From: Bombella favorum
Lineage (GTDB): Bacteria; Pseudomonadota; Alphaproteobacteria; Acetobacterales; Acetobacteraceae
NCBI RefSeq assembly: GCF_014048475.1
Contig: NZ_NWUS01000002.1
Location: 186,001-250,000, forward strand
Length of the DNA: 64,000 bases
Reading direction: 5' to 3'
Of this stretch, positions 53,781 through 62,669 are shown piece by piece (the first letter of the stretch is position 1; the number at the start of each line of letters is the position of its first letter). The notes under the pieces were generated by a model. The model was not told the DNA's origin and did no database searches. It saw nothing but the letters and a program-made list of their open reading frames with translations. The translations under genes and the position numbers were made by a program.

Positions 53781-55412
53781 TCAGCTTTCTGCCGCCTGTT
53801 TGGGGGGCTCCGGCTCAGCCAGCCAGTTGCGAACAACAGCGATGGCGTCTTCAGGATTCTCTTCAACACGCTGCACCACACGGGCCAGGGCCTCACGGCG
53901 CATCTCGCCTTCCACCCCTTCCACACTAATGCGGTCGCTACGTCCTGCCTCACCCTCGGCAGAACCTCCGCCGGCTCCGGCCGCAGAGCCACCGGTGGCG
54001 GTACCATCTGTTTCAGCTCCCTTGCGGGCACGGCGCAGGATGGGCCCGAGCAGCATAGCAGCGGCCCCCAGAAGAAGCAGAATGGGGACAATCCATTCCG
54101 CCAAATAGATCATCATCTCCCGGGTGAAGAATGGCGTATCTTGCTGAGGCAGATCAGCCCCGCCATCCACACGGAACGGCATAGACACCACATTAACCTC
54201 ATCCCCTCGGGCCTTATCGTACCCGATAGCCGTCTGCACAAGCTGGGTCAGCCGTTTGACCTCTGTCTCATCCAACGGCTTCCACGATGGCTTACCTGCC
54301 TTATCGGTCGTGACTGTTCCATCGACCATGACAGCAAGACTAATACGGGACACACGAGGCCGGGTCTGATTAATGACACGGGTCCGTTTGCCGATCTCAT
54401 AATTGTTGGTCTCGTCCGTCCGCTCCTCGCTGGAGCCAGTACGATTATTGCCTGCATTAGCATTCGGTAGGTTATTACCTACGCTGGTATTCTGGTTGGC
54501 TTCGGTATTGGCACTCTTGTCCGTACTCGTACTCTGAGAGCGTAGAACCTGCTGGTTGGGGTCGTAGGATTCATCCGTCTCATGAATGATGTCCGTATTC
54601 ATGGTTACGGCGGCACGGGCCCGAACATGCCCCATACCCAGCGTGGGCGTTAGGATATCTTCCACCGCCTGCGCAAGTCGCTGCTCCTCGGAATGACGCT
54701 GCTTCTCGAGCGAAGATTCCTGCCCGGCGAGACTGTCCGGATCACCCGGACGAGCCAGCACGTCACCTCGTGTATCCACAATAGAAATGCCGTGTGTCCG
54801 CAACCCCGGCACAGCAGCCGACACCAGATTCTGGATCGCCGCAATTGCATCTTCCGATACGGCACCAGACCGGCCTACATCCAAAATGACGCTCGCCTGA
54901 GAAGGATTCGTTTCTGTAGAGAAAAGATCACGATGCGGTAGAACAAGATGAACCCGCACGTTCCGCACGCCATGAATTAAACGAATAGACCGCTCCAGCT
55001 CACCTTCCAGCGCTCTGGTTTCATTAATGCCTTGTTCAAACTGGGTACTGGTCAGCGTGCCGCTCTTATCAAAGAGTTCATACCCTACGGCACCACCACC
55101 GGGTAGACCGGCCTTTGCCAGCAGAAGACGAGCCTGCGCCACATCATTACCTGGAACGTACAGGCTGCGACCATCCGGCCCTGTTGTTGTCGGAATATGA
55201 GCCTTAGCCAGATCATCCACCATCTCGGCGGCTTCATTCAGCTCCAAATCACCATAAAGCAGAGCCATTGGCTCTGATCGATTATGGAAAGCAATCACCC
55301 CCAAAGACAGCAGAAGAAGCACACCGACAACCCCAAGGGCTGCAAGCCGCATACGGCCCAGACTCTTCAGCCCTTCCATGATCTTCGGCAAACGGAGCTT
55401 ATCAAACTGCAT
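53781..55412 (-). CDS. fliF: FliF MS-ring protein
   Basis: Membrane ring of the basal body, 543 residues, first gene of fliF-fliG-fliH-fliN-fliO-fliP. It has an N-terminal membrane helix (LAALGVVGVLLLLSLGVIAF), ring-building domains with LLYGDLELNEAAEMVDDLAK, GGGAVGYELFDK and RALEGELERSIRLIHGVRNV, and a C-terminal membrane helix before the FliG-binding tail. The last residues end EPEPPKQAAES. Confidence 0.96.
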   Translation of the reverse strand: MQFDKLRLPKIMEGLKSLGRMRLAALGVVGVLLLLSLGVIAFHNRSEPMALLYGDLELNEAAEMVDDLAKAHIPTTTGPDGRSLYVPGNDVAQARLLLAKAGLPGGGAVGYELFDKSGTLTSTQFEQGINETRALEGELERSIRLIHGVRNVRVHLVLPHRDLFSTETNPSQASVILDVGRSGAVSEDAIAAIQNLVSAAVPGLRTHGISIVDTRGDVLARPGDPDSLAGQESSLEKQRHSEEQRLAQAVEDILTPTLGMGHVRARAAVTMNTDIIHETDESYDPNQQVLRSQSTSTDKSANTEANQNTSVGNNLPNANAGNNRTGSSEERTDETNNYEIGKRTRVINQTRPRVSRISLAVMVDGTVTTDKAGKPSWKPLDETEVKRLTQLVQTAIGYDKARGDEVNVVSMPFRVDGGADLPQQDTPFFTREMMIYLAEWIVPILLLLGAAAMLLGPILRRARKGAETDGTATGGSAAGAGGGSAEGEAGRSDRISVEGVEGEMRREALARVVQRVEENPEDAIAVVRNWLAEPEPPKQAAES

Positions 55413-55589
55413 ATGACGGGTATCTACCTGCTGCTTTCACCCCGGACGCCAGACATGCTGTTTCCGGTATTCACCATAATCCGCCCTACTCGGAAGAGGA
55501 CACCTTAACTACACCACCAATTAACCTTGCTATGATGGCGTGTAAAGTAGATATAAAGGTTAATTGTGGCAACTTTTGCAAATAAACCT
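55413..55589. promoter_or_regulatory. fliF promoter region with inverted AACCTT motifs
   Basis: AATTAACCTT at 55519-55528 is repeated in inverted orientation as AAGGTTAATT at 55556-55565. This paired motif lies upstream of fliF and could be a regulator binding site. The lipoprotein gene ends to the right of it. Confidence 0.5.
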
Positions 55590-55973
55590 TTAAGGAGCGT
55601 AATACGGATTGGAAGGCGGCACTTTGCCTTCCGGCATCATGAGGCGATTTGCATTCTGCTGTGTCGTCAATCCTCGTGGCCCTTCGTAAACTTCATGAGC
55701 CATGTTGGGAGTCAGTTCTGGCCGTGCCCAGCAATCAACACCATTCCAACTCTGTGTGCAGTAAGGCTGAGGGGGCAAGACACGTTCCGGTGGGTTGCAC
55801 CAATCTTCTCCCTCGGCCAGATAACCGGCCTGACAGTCCCGCCCTGTCAGTTTACTGGCGAGATAATCCGGCGCACAGGCTGACAGCCCAGCAACAACAG
55901 GCAGCATGACCAACATACGCCGCCACAGACCATGAACGGAGCAAAGCCGCCTCATCATTCGTTTCTCTTTCAT
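55590..55973 (-). CDS. Putative lipoprotein of the flgG-flgH unit
   Basis: A 127-residue protein with a lipoprotein signal (MLVMLPVVAGLSAC, lipobox LSAC) and several further cysteines (DCQAGY, DWCNPP, YCTQSW, DCWARP) that could form disulfides. Not recognised. Start ATG 55973 is chosen because it directly precedes a basic and hydrophobic signal sequence; it lies 10 bases after the second MotE-like gene. Confidence 0.65.
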   Translation of the reverse strand: MKEKRMMRRLCSVHGLWRRMLVMLPVVAGLSACAPDYLASKLTGRDCQAGYLAEGEDWCNPPERVLPPQPYCTQSWNGVDCWARPELTPNMAHEVYEGPRGLTTQQNANRLMMPEGKVPPSNPYYAP

Positions 55974-55983
55974 GACAGTCCCA

Positions 55984-56601
55984 TCACTGCCGTGAGGGCA
56001 ACAGAGGCCCGTGCTGGGACATGGTCTCATACTGTATATGATCCACCGTACCATCCGACGACACGGCATCCTGTCCGGCTGGCAGGTTCACGCCTCCATC
56101 ACCAAAGGCAACGGGAACGGAGAGAACGGCATGATGAAAATGCCGAACGCCCCCTAAATACTGCGACACCAGATTCACCCGGTCCGGTGTCATATGGGCC
56201 ATGATGCCAGAGAGCTTGCGGATGTTCATAGAGGCGGCAATGGCAATAAGCACATGCGGGTCCATCACATTGAAAACTGCCGCTGCCTCACGAGGGCGCA
56301 TTGCCTCGTAGATACCTACCAGCCGGGCTGCTGCCTCCTGCGGGACCAGCTTGTGATTATCCACATGGTCAGACAGATCAGCCATGGACTGATTCAGCAG
56401 ATGGAAACGAATCTCCAGTGCCTTGCGGGCCGAGCCCAAAATGCGCTGCTGCTCCTGCATCTGCTGCTCCACCCCATCGGCAGGCAAGGCATCACCTCCC
56501 GCTGCTATGGCAGGTCGCACGGTTGGCATCCCGCCGAGCAGCGTCAGCATCATGCAGAAGAAGGACCAGCCCTTATAGTGATGGAAACGCCTGCTGAGCA
56601 T
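55984..56601 (-). CDS. MotE-like flagellar protein (second copy)
   Basis: A 205-residue exported protein with hydrophobic N-terminal signal (FFCMMLTLLGGMPTVRPAIA), a coiled coil (QQRILGSARKALEIRFHLLN) and a C-terminal MotE/MgtE-N type domain (IYEAMRPREAAAVFNVMDPH; MTPDRVNLVSQYLGGV). The motifs closely parallel the 17647-18468 product. Its start overlaps the bactofilin stop by one base. The family acts as a periplasmic chaperone or regulator of motility proteins in rhizobia. Confidence 0.8.
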   Translation of the reverse strand: MLSRRFHHYKGWSFFCMMLTLLGGMPTVRPAIAAGGDALPADGVEQQMQEQQRILGSARKALEIRFHLLNQSMADLSDHVDNHKLVPQEAAARLVGIYEAMRPREAAAVFNVMDPHVLIAIAASMNIRKLSGIMAHMTPDRVNLVSQYLGGVRHFHHAVLSVPVAFGDGGVNLPAGQDAVSSDGTVDHIQYETMSQHGPLLPSRQ

Positions 56602-57101
56602 CAGCCCCCCAGTGGAATGTCAGCGTCCTGATCCGCCTCGCTGATATCAGGCGTCTGGGAAGGCCAATGCAGGTCTGGCTCATCATCCCCAGCCGGTATG
56701 CTAGCCTGCGGCTCTACCTTGCTGGCGTCAGCCTTTCTGGCTCCTCCCTTACGAGAAACAGAAATACGCACATCGCCTTCAAAATGGGCATCCTCATGGA
56801 TGGCACAGCCTGTCGGGCTCCCCATCTCAATCACGCAATCCGAAATACGAGCACCGGCCCCGGCAGAAAGACGCGGCGTTGTGAAGGTCACACCGGATAC
56901 GCTACCATCAATGATGATGGATGTCGCTTCTACCTGACCATCCTTCATAACGCCCGTTTCTGTGACGCAGAGCTGGCCAGCCTGAAGCTCGACATGCTCT
57001 ACTTCACCGGCGATAGTCAGGCTCCCTTCCAAGGTCCCGCAAAGATTATCTACAACCAGACCGCTGGGAATGAAGCCTTCCGGCTGTTTTGAATCCGACA
57101 T
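56601..57101 (-). CDS. Bactofilin-family polymer-forming protein
   Basis: A 166-residue protein with beta-helix repeats: SGLVVDNLCGTLEGSLTIAG, EVEHVELQAGQLCVTETGVM, GQVEATSIIIDGSVSGVTFT and a further CAIHEDAHFEGDVRI rung. Bactofilins polymerise into membrane-associated scaffolds (known). The tail is polar and acidic. AAGGGG lies upstream of the ATG. It is embedded in a flagellar operon, upstream of the second MotE-like gene, and may localise or scaffold flagellar parts (inference). Confidence 0.82.
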   Translation of the reverse strand: MSDSKQPEGFIPSGLVVDNLCGTLEGSLTIAGEVEHVELQAGQLCVTETGVMKDGQVEATSIIIDGSVSGVTFTTPRLSAGAGARISDCVIEMGSPTGCAIHEDAHFEGDVRISVSRKGGARKADASKVEPQASIPAGDDEPDLHWPSQTPDISEADQDADIPLGG

Positions 57102-57255
57102 TCACTACCCCTTTATTTTTACGCCATCATTATGGCCATGCCAGACAGGCTAAACGAAGGCCATTTAAGGCGAATATTAGGAACATACCTTAAGGTTAGT
57201 CAATTAATAAACCTTGTAGGCATGATCATATCAAGTTCTTTTCATGGCTGTGCCA
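57102..57255. promoter_or_regulatory. Promoter-like gap between flgH and the bactofilin gene
   Basis: AT-rich with TAAGGTTA at 57191-57198 and AACCTTG near 57210. It may provide a second promoter for bactofilin, the MotE-like protein and the lipoprotein. Confidence 0.4.
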
Positions 57256-58002
57256 TCAGAAAGGAAGAACGCTATCCAACACCTTCTGCCCGTACCGGGG
57301 CTGCTGATACTGCGAAAGCTGCCCCCGCCCGCCGTAAGAAATACGAGCCTCGGCAATACGGTCATGCGTTACGATATTATCTTCCGAAATATCCTGCGGT
57401 CGCACCACGCCACTGACCATGATCTGCCTCAGCTCACCATTTACCCGGACTTCCTGCCGGGCCACGACCACAAAATTACCATTAGGCAGAACCTGCGTGA
57501 TGACACCTCCTAATGTCAGCGTGACCGTATCAATACGCCGGATCGTCCCCGCCCCGTTATTGGAACTAGAGCTGTTCGTCTGAAGAGCATCAGTACTCGT
57601 CAGATGAGACATAAGCCCCCCCTTCAGGCCGAAGAAACTCGGAATCCCGAAGGCTTCGGCACCACTGCCGGATGCTGTCGTATTGTTGGTCACGTTGGCC
57701 GTATCAGCCACCTGGATTTTCACAGTCAGAAGGTCTCCCGCCTGTGCCGCCCGTTGGTCCTTAAAAAAGGCACGGCTTCCCGGCCGCCAGAGGCTTCCGG
57801 CTTCAGTCGGCGGGGCCTGAAGCGGCGGGGTCGGCATGGTTACGGGGCGATAATCTGGTGCTAAAGTGGGATCGGCTGTCCGTGTCATCCGGGGGAGATG
57901 CCCCAACTCACTAAGCGTCTCTGCCCCCATACAGCCCGTCAACCCAAGCAGGGTAGTGGCAAGGCCTGCCATCCTAAAACCCTTGCGGAAGGAATGGATC
58001 AT
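57256..58002 (-). CDS. flgH: FlgH flagellar L-ring lipoprotein
   Basis: Outer-membrane ring protein, 248 residues, with lipoprotein signal (LATTLLGLTGC). SLWRPGSRAFFKDQRAAQAG and DLLTVKIQVADTANVTNNTT are diagnostic, as are VVARQEVRVNGELRQIMVSG and VVRPQDIS. The start overlaps the flgA stop by four bases. Confidence 0.95.
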   Translation of the reverse strand: MIHSFRKGFRMAGLATTLLGLTGCMGAETLSELGHLPRMTRTADPTLAPDYRPVTMPTPPLQAPPTEAGSLWRPGSRAFFKDQRAAQAGDLLTVKIQVADTANVTNNTTASGSGAEAFGIPSFFGLKGGLMSHLTSTDALQTNSSSSNNGAGTIRRIDTVTLTLGGVITQVLPNGNFVVVARQEVRVNGELRQIMVSGVVRPQDISEDNIVTHDRIAEARISYGGRGQLSQYQQPRYGQKVLDSVLPF

Positions 58003-59066
58003 GGCCGGCTCCCATCACCCAGCATCAAGTTATTGATGCCAAGACGTTTCACTTCTTCCGAATCTGGGGGAATGGCTGTGGAGGATGCATCAACCCGCAC
58101 CTCACCAGAGGCCATGACCTTGCCGATGAGGACCATCCGGCTCCCCAGATTCAGGGCATGGATGAACTGACCACTCCCGCCATCCTCCAAAGCTCTACCC
58201 GTAGCGGTCAGGCGGATACCGGTGCTGTTATAGCTGAGCAGGACCGGGTCCCCCCGATGCACCAAAACGGCCCGCCGCAGGTCTGTCCCCTGCACGGGCT
58301 GCCCTGTTCCAACCGTGCGGACAAGTGCCATACCGATCATCTTCTCCGGCTCTGGCAAAGAGCGGGCTAAGGGAGGCACAGTTCCTGTAAAAGCTGGGTC
58401 CATATGCATATCGTCTGGCTGGATGATATGACCAGATGGCAAAGCGTGGTCATACACCATCACCGGCTGTACCGGGCGGATACTACCCCGCAACGGGAAA
58501 CTGCCCGCCCCCATCTCTCCCACAGAATGAGCAGGCTGCACGGTGGCGGAAAAAAGCCCCGTCTTATGGTCCCAGTTCAGATTCATAAGCGTAGCTGGGT
58601 CTGATTCGTTCTCACCAGCAACGAGCGGCGTAAAACTGGTCACATCCACCACGATGCTGCCACCGCCCTCATCCTGCGAGATCGCCTTGCGGACGAGAGC
58701 GGCATAATCCTCCCTCCCCAGCACATGCCCGGCTCTGGTCAATGTCAGACTGGTGGATGATGATTGGTCATCCCAGTCCACACCATACTGATCCGCCAAT
58801 GCGATAAGCTGGCTGCCCCCAATAGTGATGCTCTTACCCGGTGCAGGAGCGGGGCCAAGCAGTCGGTCCTGCCCTGCACCCAGCCCATCGAAAACATCGG
58901 ACAAATAGACGGAAGAGCCATGGACCACACCGGAAGGCCGCAAAGTGGCCGCCATGAGCGACCCTGAAGCCACCCCACCAGCCAGAACCAGCCCCACACC
59001 CAGCCGAGAAAAAGCCAGCAAAAAGCGCCGTCCGCCTCTCCAATATCCAGTGCCGAGAAAAGCCAT
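57999..59066 (-). CDS. flgA: FlgA P-ring chaperone
   Basis: Periplasmic chaperone for P-ring assembly, 355 residues, longer than short FlgA. It has a signal region and an N-terminal extension (VHGSSVYLSDVFDGLGAGQD), and the C-terminal SAF-type FlgA domain: GHIIQPDDMHMDPAFT, RTVGTGQPVQGTDLRRAVLV and a final GEVRVDASS region. It follows flgG by 13 bases. Confidence 0.92.
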   Translation of the reverse strand: MAFLGTGYWRGGRRFLLAFSRLGVGLVLAGGVASGSLMAATLRPSGVVHGSSVYLSDVFDGLGAGQDRLLGPAPAPGKSITIGGSQLIALADQYGVDWDDQSSSTSLTLTRAGHVLGREDYAALVRKAISQDEGGGSIVVDVTSFTPLVAGENESDPATLMNLNWDHKTGLFSATVQPAHSVGEMGAGSFPLRGSIRPVQPVMVYDHALPSGHIIQPDDMHMDPAFTGTVPPLARSLPEPEKMIGMALVRTVGTGQPVQGTDLRRAVLVHRGDPVLLSYNSTGIRLTATGRALEDGGSGQFIHALNLGSRMVLIGKVMASGEVRVDASSTAIPPDSEEVKRLGINNLMLGDGSRP

Positions 59067-59079
59067 GCTGCTCCAGCCC

Positions 59080-59868
59080 TTAGCGCAGGTTGGTCAGTGT
59101 CTGGAGCATCTCATCAGAAGCCGTGATGCTTTTACTGTTCATCTCATAGGCACGCTGTGCCGTGATGAGATCAGTAATTTCCGTCACCGCATTAACAGCC
59201 GATTCCTCAACAAAACCCTGGCGGATAGTCCCAAAACCTGTTGTCTCCGGGTTACCAATGATGGGGTCACCCGAGGAAGTCGTTTCTGTAAACAGGTTCT
59301 GCCCCATAGCGGCCAGACCATTCTCGTTCTGGAAGGTCGTCAACTGGATCTGTCCGGCGACCTGAGAATTCGGCTGCCCGGAAAGCGTGTATTGCACCTG
59401 TCCGGTCTGGTCGATGGTGATGTTCTCGGCATTGTTGGGGATGGAAATATTCGGAGTCAGCGGGTAGCCATCCGCCGTCACGATCGTGCCATCCTGAGAA
59501 AGGGAGAATGTGCCATCACGGGTATAGGCATATTCCCCATTCGGCAGAAGAATACGGAAATACCCCCGACCCTCTACGGCGAGGTCCAGCGCATTGCCAG
59601 TTTGCGACAATGTGCCTTGCTCATTAATGCGATAGATCGCCGCCGTGCGCACACCCAGACCCACCTGTGCCCCAGCAGGCACCCGGTACCCGGTATCGGA
59701 ACTCATCGTCCCGACCCGGCGCAGGTCCTGATAAATCAGGTCCTGGAACTCAGCCCGGCGTCGCTTGTAGCCGGTCGTCGTCATATTGGCGATGTTGTGG
59801 GATATGGTTTCCACATTGGTGGACTGGGCCTGCATACCCGTTGATGCAACATCAAGTGATCTCAGCAT
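59080..59868 (-). CDS. flgG: FlgG distal rod protein
   Basis: Distal rod subunit, 262 residues, typical length. RSLDVASTGMQAQSTNVETI followed by SHNIANMTTTGYKRRRAEF and C-terminal ITDLITAQRAYEMNSKSITA are diagnostic. First gene of the leftward flgG-flgA-flgH unit, divergent from flgF. Confidence 0.97.
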   Translation of the reverse strand: MLRSLDVASTGMQAQSTNVETISHNIANMTTTGYKRRRAEFQDLIYQDLRRVGTMSSDTGYRVPAGAQVGLGVRTAAIYRINEQGTLSQTGNALDLAVEGRGYFRILLPNGEYAYTRDGTFSLSQDGTIVTADGYPLTPNISIPNNAENITIDQTGQVQYTLSGQPNSQVAGQIQLTTFQNENGLAAMGQNLFTETTSSGDPIIGNPETTGFGTIRQGFVEESAVNAVTEITDLITAQRAYEMNSKSITASDEMLQTLTNLR

Positions 59869-60130
59869 AAATGAACATCCTCACAACTCTGCCATCACCC
59901 ACGTTTCCAGCAACGCAAGGCCACCCTGACAATGGCAGGCACAGAAAACACATTAACCGTGCCTCCCCCATAAACCGACACAAAAACCATTATCAAGGTT
60001 AATTGTAAGAATAAATCATTAATTAAGCCATATATTAATGTTCAAATGATGGGATACTCTTCCATAAAGCATGAACAGATGGCATGATGTCTCTATTCTT
60101 GTCATGATATAACCTTTAGGAACAGTCTCC
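59869..60130. promoter_or_regulatory. Divergent promoter region between flgG and flgF
   Basis: AAGGTTAA at 59995-60002 and TAACCTTT at 60110-60117 lie near the flgG and flgF sides respectively, among many AT steps. No gene. Confidence 0.45.
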
Positions 60131-60886
60131 ATGGATGTGACCGGTTATCTCGCCCTTTCGCGCATTGATGCGCTGACACGAGGGCTGGAGGTTACGGCCA
60201 ATAATCTGGCCAACAGCAGCACGGATGGCTTTAAAGAACAGCGGGTTCTATTTTCTGACTATCTATCCCGCCAGCATGGTGATCAGCTCATTAATGGTGA
60301 AAAGACCCTGACCTACAATCAGGACAGATCCACCTATATGGATATGCTTCAGGGTGAACTGCGCCAGACAGGCAACCCACTAGACCTTGCCATCAACGGG
60401 TCTGGTTATTTCATGGTCCGCACCCAGCAGGGAATCCGGCTGACCCGCAACGGACAGTTCCACCGTAGTGATGATGGAACCCTGGTCGATTCCCTAGGTA
60501 ATGCCTTGCTGGACGACCAGCGCCAACCCATCACCCTGACCCCTGATGACCAAGTTCTTCCCCTTGGCATTGGTGCGGATGGCATCATCTCGACAGAAAA
60601 AGGCGACATAACCCGCCTCGGCCTTGCGACGGTTGATAACCCCAATACGCTTCATGCTGAAGGGAATCATCTCCTCCGCCCAGCCAATGAAAATGACCTG
60701 CGCGCTGTGCCTGCCCAAGAGATTCGCCAAGGCATGCTGGAATCCAGCAACGTGAATGCCGTGGAAGAGACCACAGCAATGATCAAAACCCAACGGGAAT
60801 ATGACCTCAACTTCCAGCTACTTCAGACGGAATTCACTCGCAGGCTGAACGCCATCGACAAGATTGCGACAGAGGTAACGGCGTAG
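60131..60886 (+). CDS. flgF: FlgF proximal rod protein
   Basis: Rod subunit, 251 residues. LSRIDALTRGLEVTANNLAN followed by SSTDGFKEQRVLFSDYLSR, LQGELRQTGNPLDLAINGSG, and a final ETTAMIKTQREYDLNFQLLQ are typical. AGGAACAG is 13 bases before the ATG. It starts the last rightward unit. Confidence 0.95.
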   Translation: MDVTGYLALSRIDALTRGLEVTANNLANSSTDGFKEQRVLFSDYLSRQHGDQLINGEKTLTYNQDRSTYMDMLQGELRQTGNPLDLAINGSGYFMVRTQQGIRLTRNGQFHRSDDGTLVDSLGNALLDDQRQPITLTPDDQVLPLGIGADGIISTEKGDITRLGLATVDNPNTLHAEGNHLLRPANENDLRAVPAQEIRQGMLESSNVNAVEETTAMIKTQREYDLNFQLLQTEFTRRLNAIDKIATEVTA

Positions 60887-61050
60887 CTAATTTTAGCCAT
60901 TTCAAGGCCTATTTAACAAATACAGGCTTTGTATTTAACTTCCCTTAAACTCAGAACCTTAGGGTGAGATGTGGATGACGTCGCTGGACCATCATCCAGA
61001 CGTGTCTGGCCGTAGGGCCAGTCCCTCACTCCGGGAGAAAGACTGAAACC
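60887..61050 (+). promoter_or_regulatory. flgK leader with overlapping inverted repeats
   Basis: GAACCTTA at 60954-60961 resembles the shared motif. Downstream, TGGATGA (60972-60978) pairs with TCATCCA (60992-60998), CCAGAC (60996-61001) with GTCTGG (61004-61009) and TGGCC (61007-61011) with GGCCA (61016-61020). These stems overlap and cannot all form at once, suggesting a structured 5' leader. Confidence 0.45.
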
Positions 61051-62598
61051 ATGGATCTTGGCCTGTCCCTCAATATTGCCACATCCGGTCTCAAGACGAT
61101 TGAGAACGAGCTTTCCACAGCATCCAACAATGTTACCAATGCATCCACGCCGGGTTATGTTTCGGAGACCGCCAACACATCCTCCACAGTCGTCTCCGGT
61201 GTGGGGGTTGGCACAACCTCAACCGCCAATCGGCTGAACATCTCCAAACCCCTTCAGGATGCGTTGTATCAGCAGAATGCCCATGTCTCCGGGCTAACAG
61301 CCACCAGCAACTCCCTTGCTGCCGTTTCTGCCGTGCAGGGAACCACAACGGGGTCTGATGGGGCCAATACCATCGGCACGCTGACCAACAATCTCCAGAA
61401 TGTCAGCACGGCGTTCGTCAGTCTCTCCAACACACCGCAGAACAGTGCATCACAACAGGGTGTCATTTCCGCTGCGCAGACTCTTGTCAGCAACATCCAT
61501 ACCCTGTCCTCGGTCTATCAGGCTCAGCGTCAAAGCGCACAGGATGCCGTCACCAGTACAGTCTCTGGCATCAATACCGACCTGACCACAATCGGGCAGC
61601 TTTCCCAACAAATCATGCTAGCCCGCAGCTCTCACGCCGATACGGCAGACCTCGCCAACAAACGCCTAGAGGCCATGCAGAGCCTCTCCAACAAGCTAGG
61701 GGTTAACTTCACCGAGAAGCCAAATGGAGACATGCAGGTCACTACGCAGGACGGCACACGCTTGCCAACACGGCCGGACCAGCTTGGCCTCTCTGATGGG
61801 CAGTTCCTAGCCCCCAGCACAACATGGCCTCTTTCCACAAAAGCCACGGCTACCCTAAGCCCCAGCATGTACCATGCCACAGATGGCAGCGATCAGGGTG
61901 TGTCGGGCATCATGCTGGCCGGGAAAGACATCACCTCCCATCTGACAGATGGAACATTGGGAGCGAACCTGACCCTGCGGGACTCAACCTACCCGCAAAT
62001 GCAAGCGCAGCTTGATGCCTTCTCCTACACACTCATCAACCGTTTCAACACTGCGGGGGTGCCCCTCTTCACCAATGGCAGCGCACAGTCTCTCTCCAGC
62101 GATCCAACGAAAACGGCACCAGCAGGACTGGTCGGGCTTTCCTCCCAACTCTCCGTCTCTGACACTTATCAGAAGACCCCATCCCTGCTGACAGCAGATG
62201 GACCGGACGGTCACAGCAGCACACTTGCCAATGCCGTCCTCAGCAAAGCCATGAGTGGAAGCCTAGAAGCCACATCCGGGGCACTGGCTGCGCCATCCTC
62301 CGCCCTCGGGCCGGATGGCACACAGGCCACAGGCTACGATGGAACGCAAAGCCTCGTCCAACTGGCTACATCCCTCACCACTAGTCAGGCAGGGGTGATT
62401 AGCCAGACCAGCAGCACCCTCTCCACGGCCACATCCATACAGACCTCTCTTTCCACCAAGGTTTCTTCTGTTTCCGGTGTAGACGTCAACAGCCAGATGG
62501 CTGCCATTGTGGCCCTAAAAAACTCCTACTCGGCCAATGCCAAGGTCGTCTCCATGGTGCAGTCCATGTTCAGCACATTGCTGGATGCCGTCCACTAA
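61051..62598 (+). CDS. flgK: FlgK hook-filament junction protein
   Basis: HAP1, 515 residues. It starts LGLSLNIATSGLKTIENELS and has TASNNVTNASTPGYVSETAN, with IGQLSQQIMLARSSHADTAD in the middle and a C-terminal INSQ-like SQMAAIVALKNSYSANAKVV helix. The central region is Ser/Thr-rich. GGGAGAAAG precedes the ATG. A hairpin terminator separates it from flgL. Confidence 0.94.
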   Translation: MDLGLSLNIATSGLKTIENELSTASNNVTNASTPGYVSETANTSSTVVSGVGVGTTSTANRLNISKPLQDALYQQNAHVSGLTATSNSLAAVSAVQGTTTGSDGANTIGTLTNNLQNVSTAFVSLSNTPQNSASQQGVISAAQTLVSNIHTLSSVYQAQRQSAQDAVTSTVSGINTDLTTIGQLSQQIMLARSSHADTADLANKRLEAMQSLSNKLGVNFTEKPNGDMQVTTQDGTRLPTRPDQLGLSDGQFLAPSTTWPLSTKATATLSPSMYHATDGSDQGVSGIMLAGKDITSHLTDGTLGANLTLRDSTYPQMQAQLDAFSYTLINRFNTAGVPLFTNGSAQSLSSDPTKTAPAGLVGLSSQLSVSDTYQKTPSLLTADGPDGHSSTLANAVLSKAMSGSLEATSGALAAPSSALGPDGTQATGYDGTQSLVQLATSLTTSQAGVISQTSSTLSTATSIQTSLSTKVSSVSGVDVNSQMAAIVALKNSYSANAKVVSMVQSMFSTLLDAVH

Positions 62599-62602
62599 CA
62601 GC

Positions 62603-62631
62603 CTACCCGGCCCCACAAGCCGGGTAGTTTT
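62603..62631 (+). terminator. Rho-independent terminator between flgK and flgL
   Basis: CTACCCGGC (62603-62611) and GCCGGGTAG (62619-62627) form a perfect 9-bp stem with a seven-base loop, followed by TTTT. It sits just after the flgK stop and 39 bases before flgL, so flgL may have partial read-through or its own promoter. Confidence 0.85.
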
Positions 62632-62669
62632 CCCCTCCCACCCCACAACCTACACAGGAGTGCAGCCCC

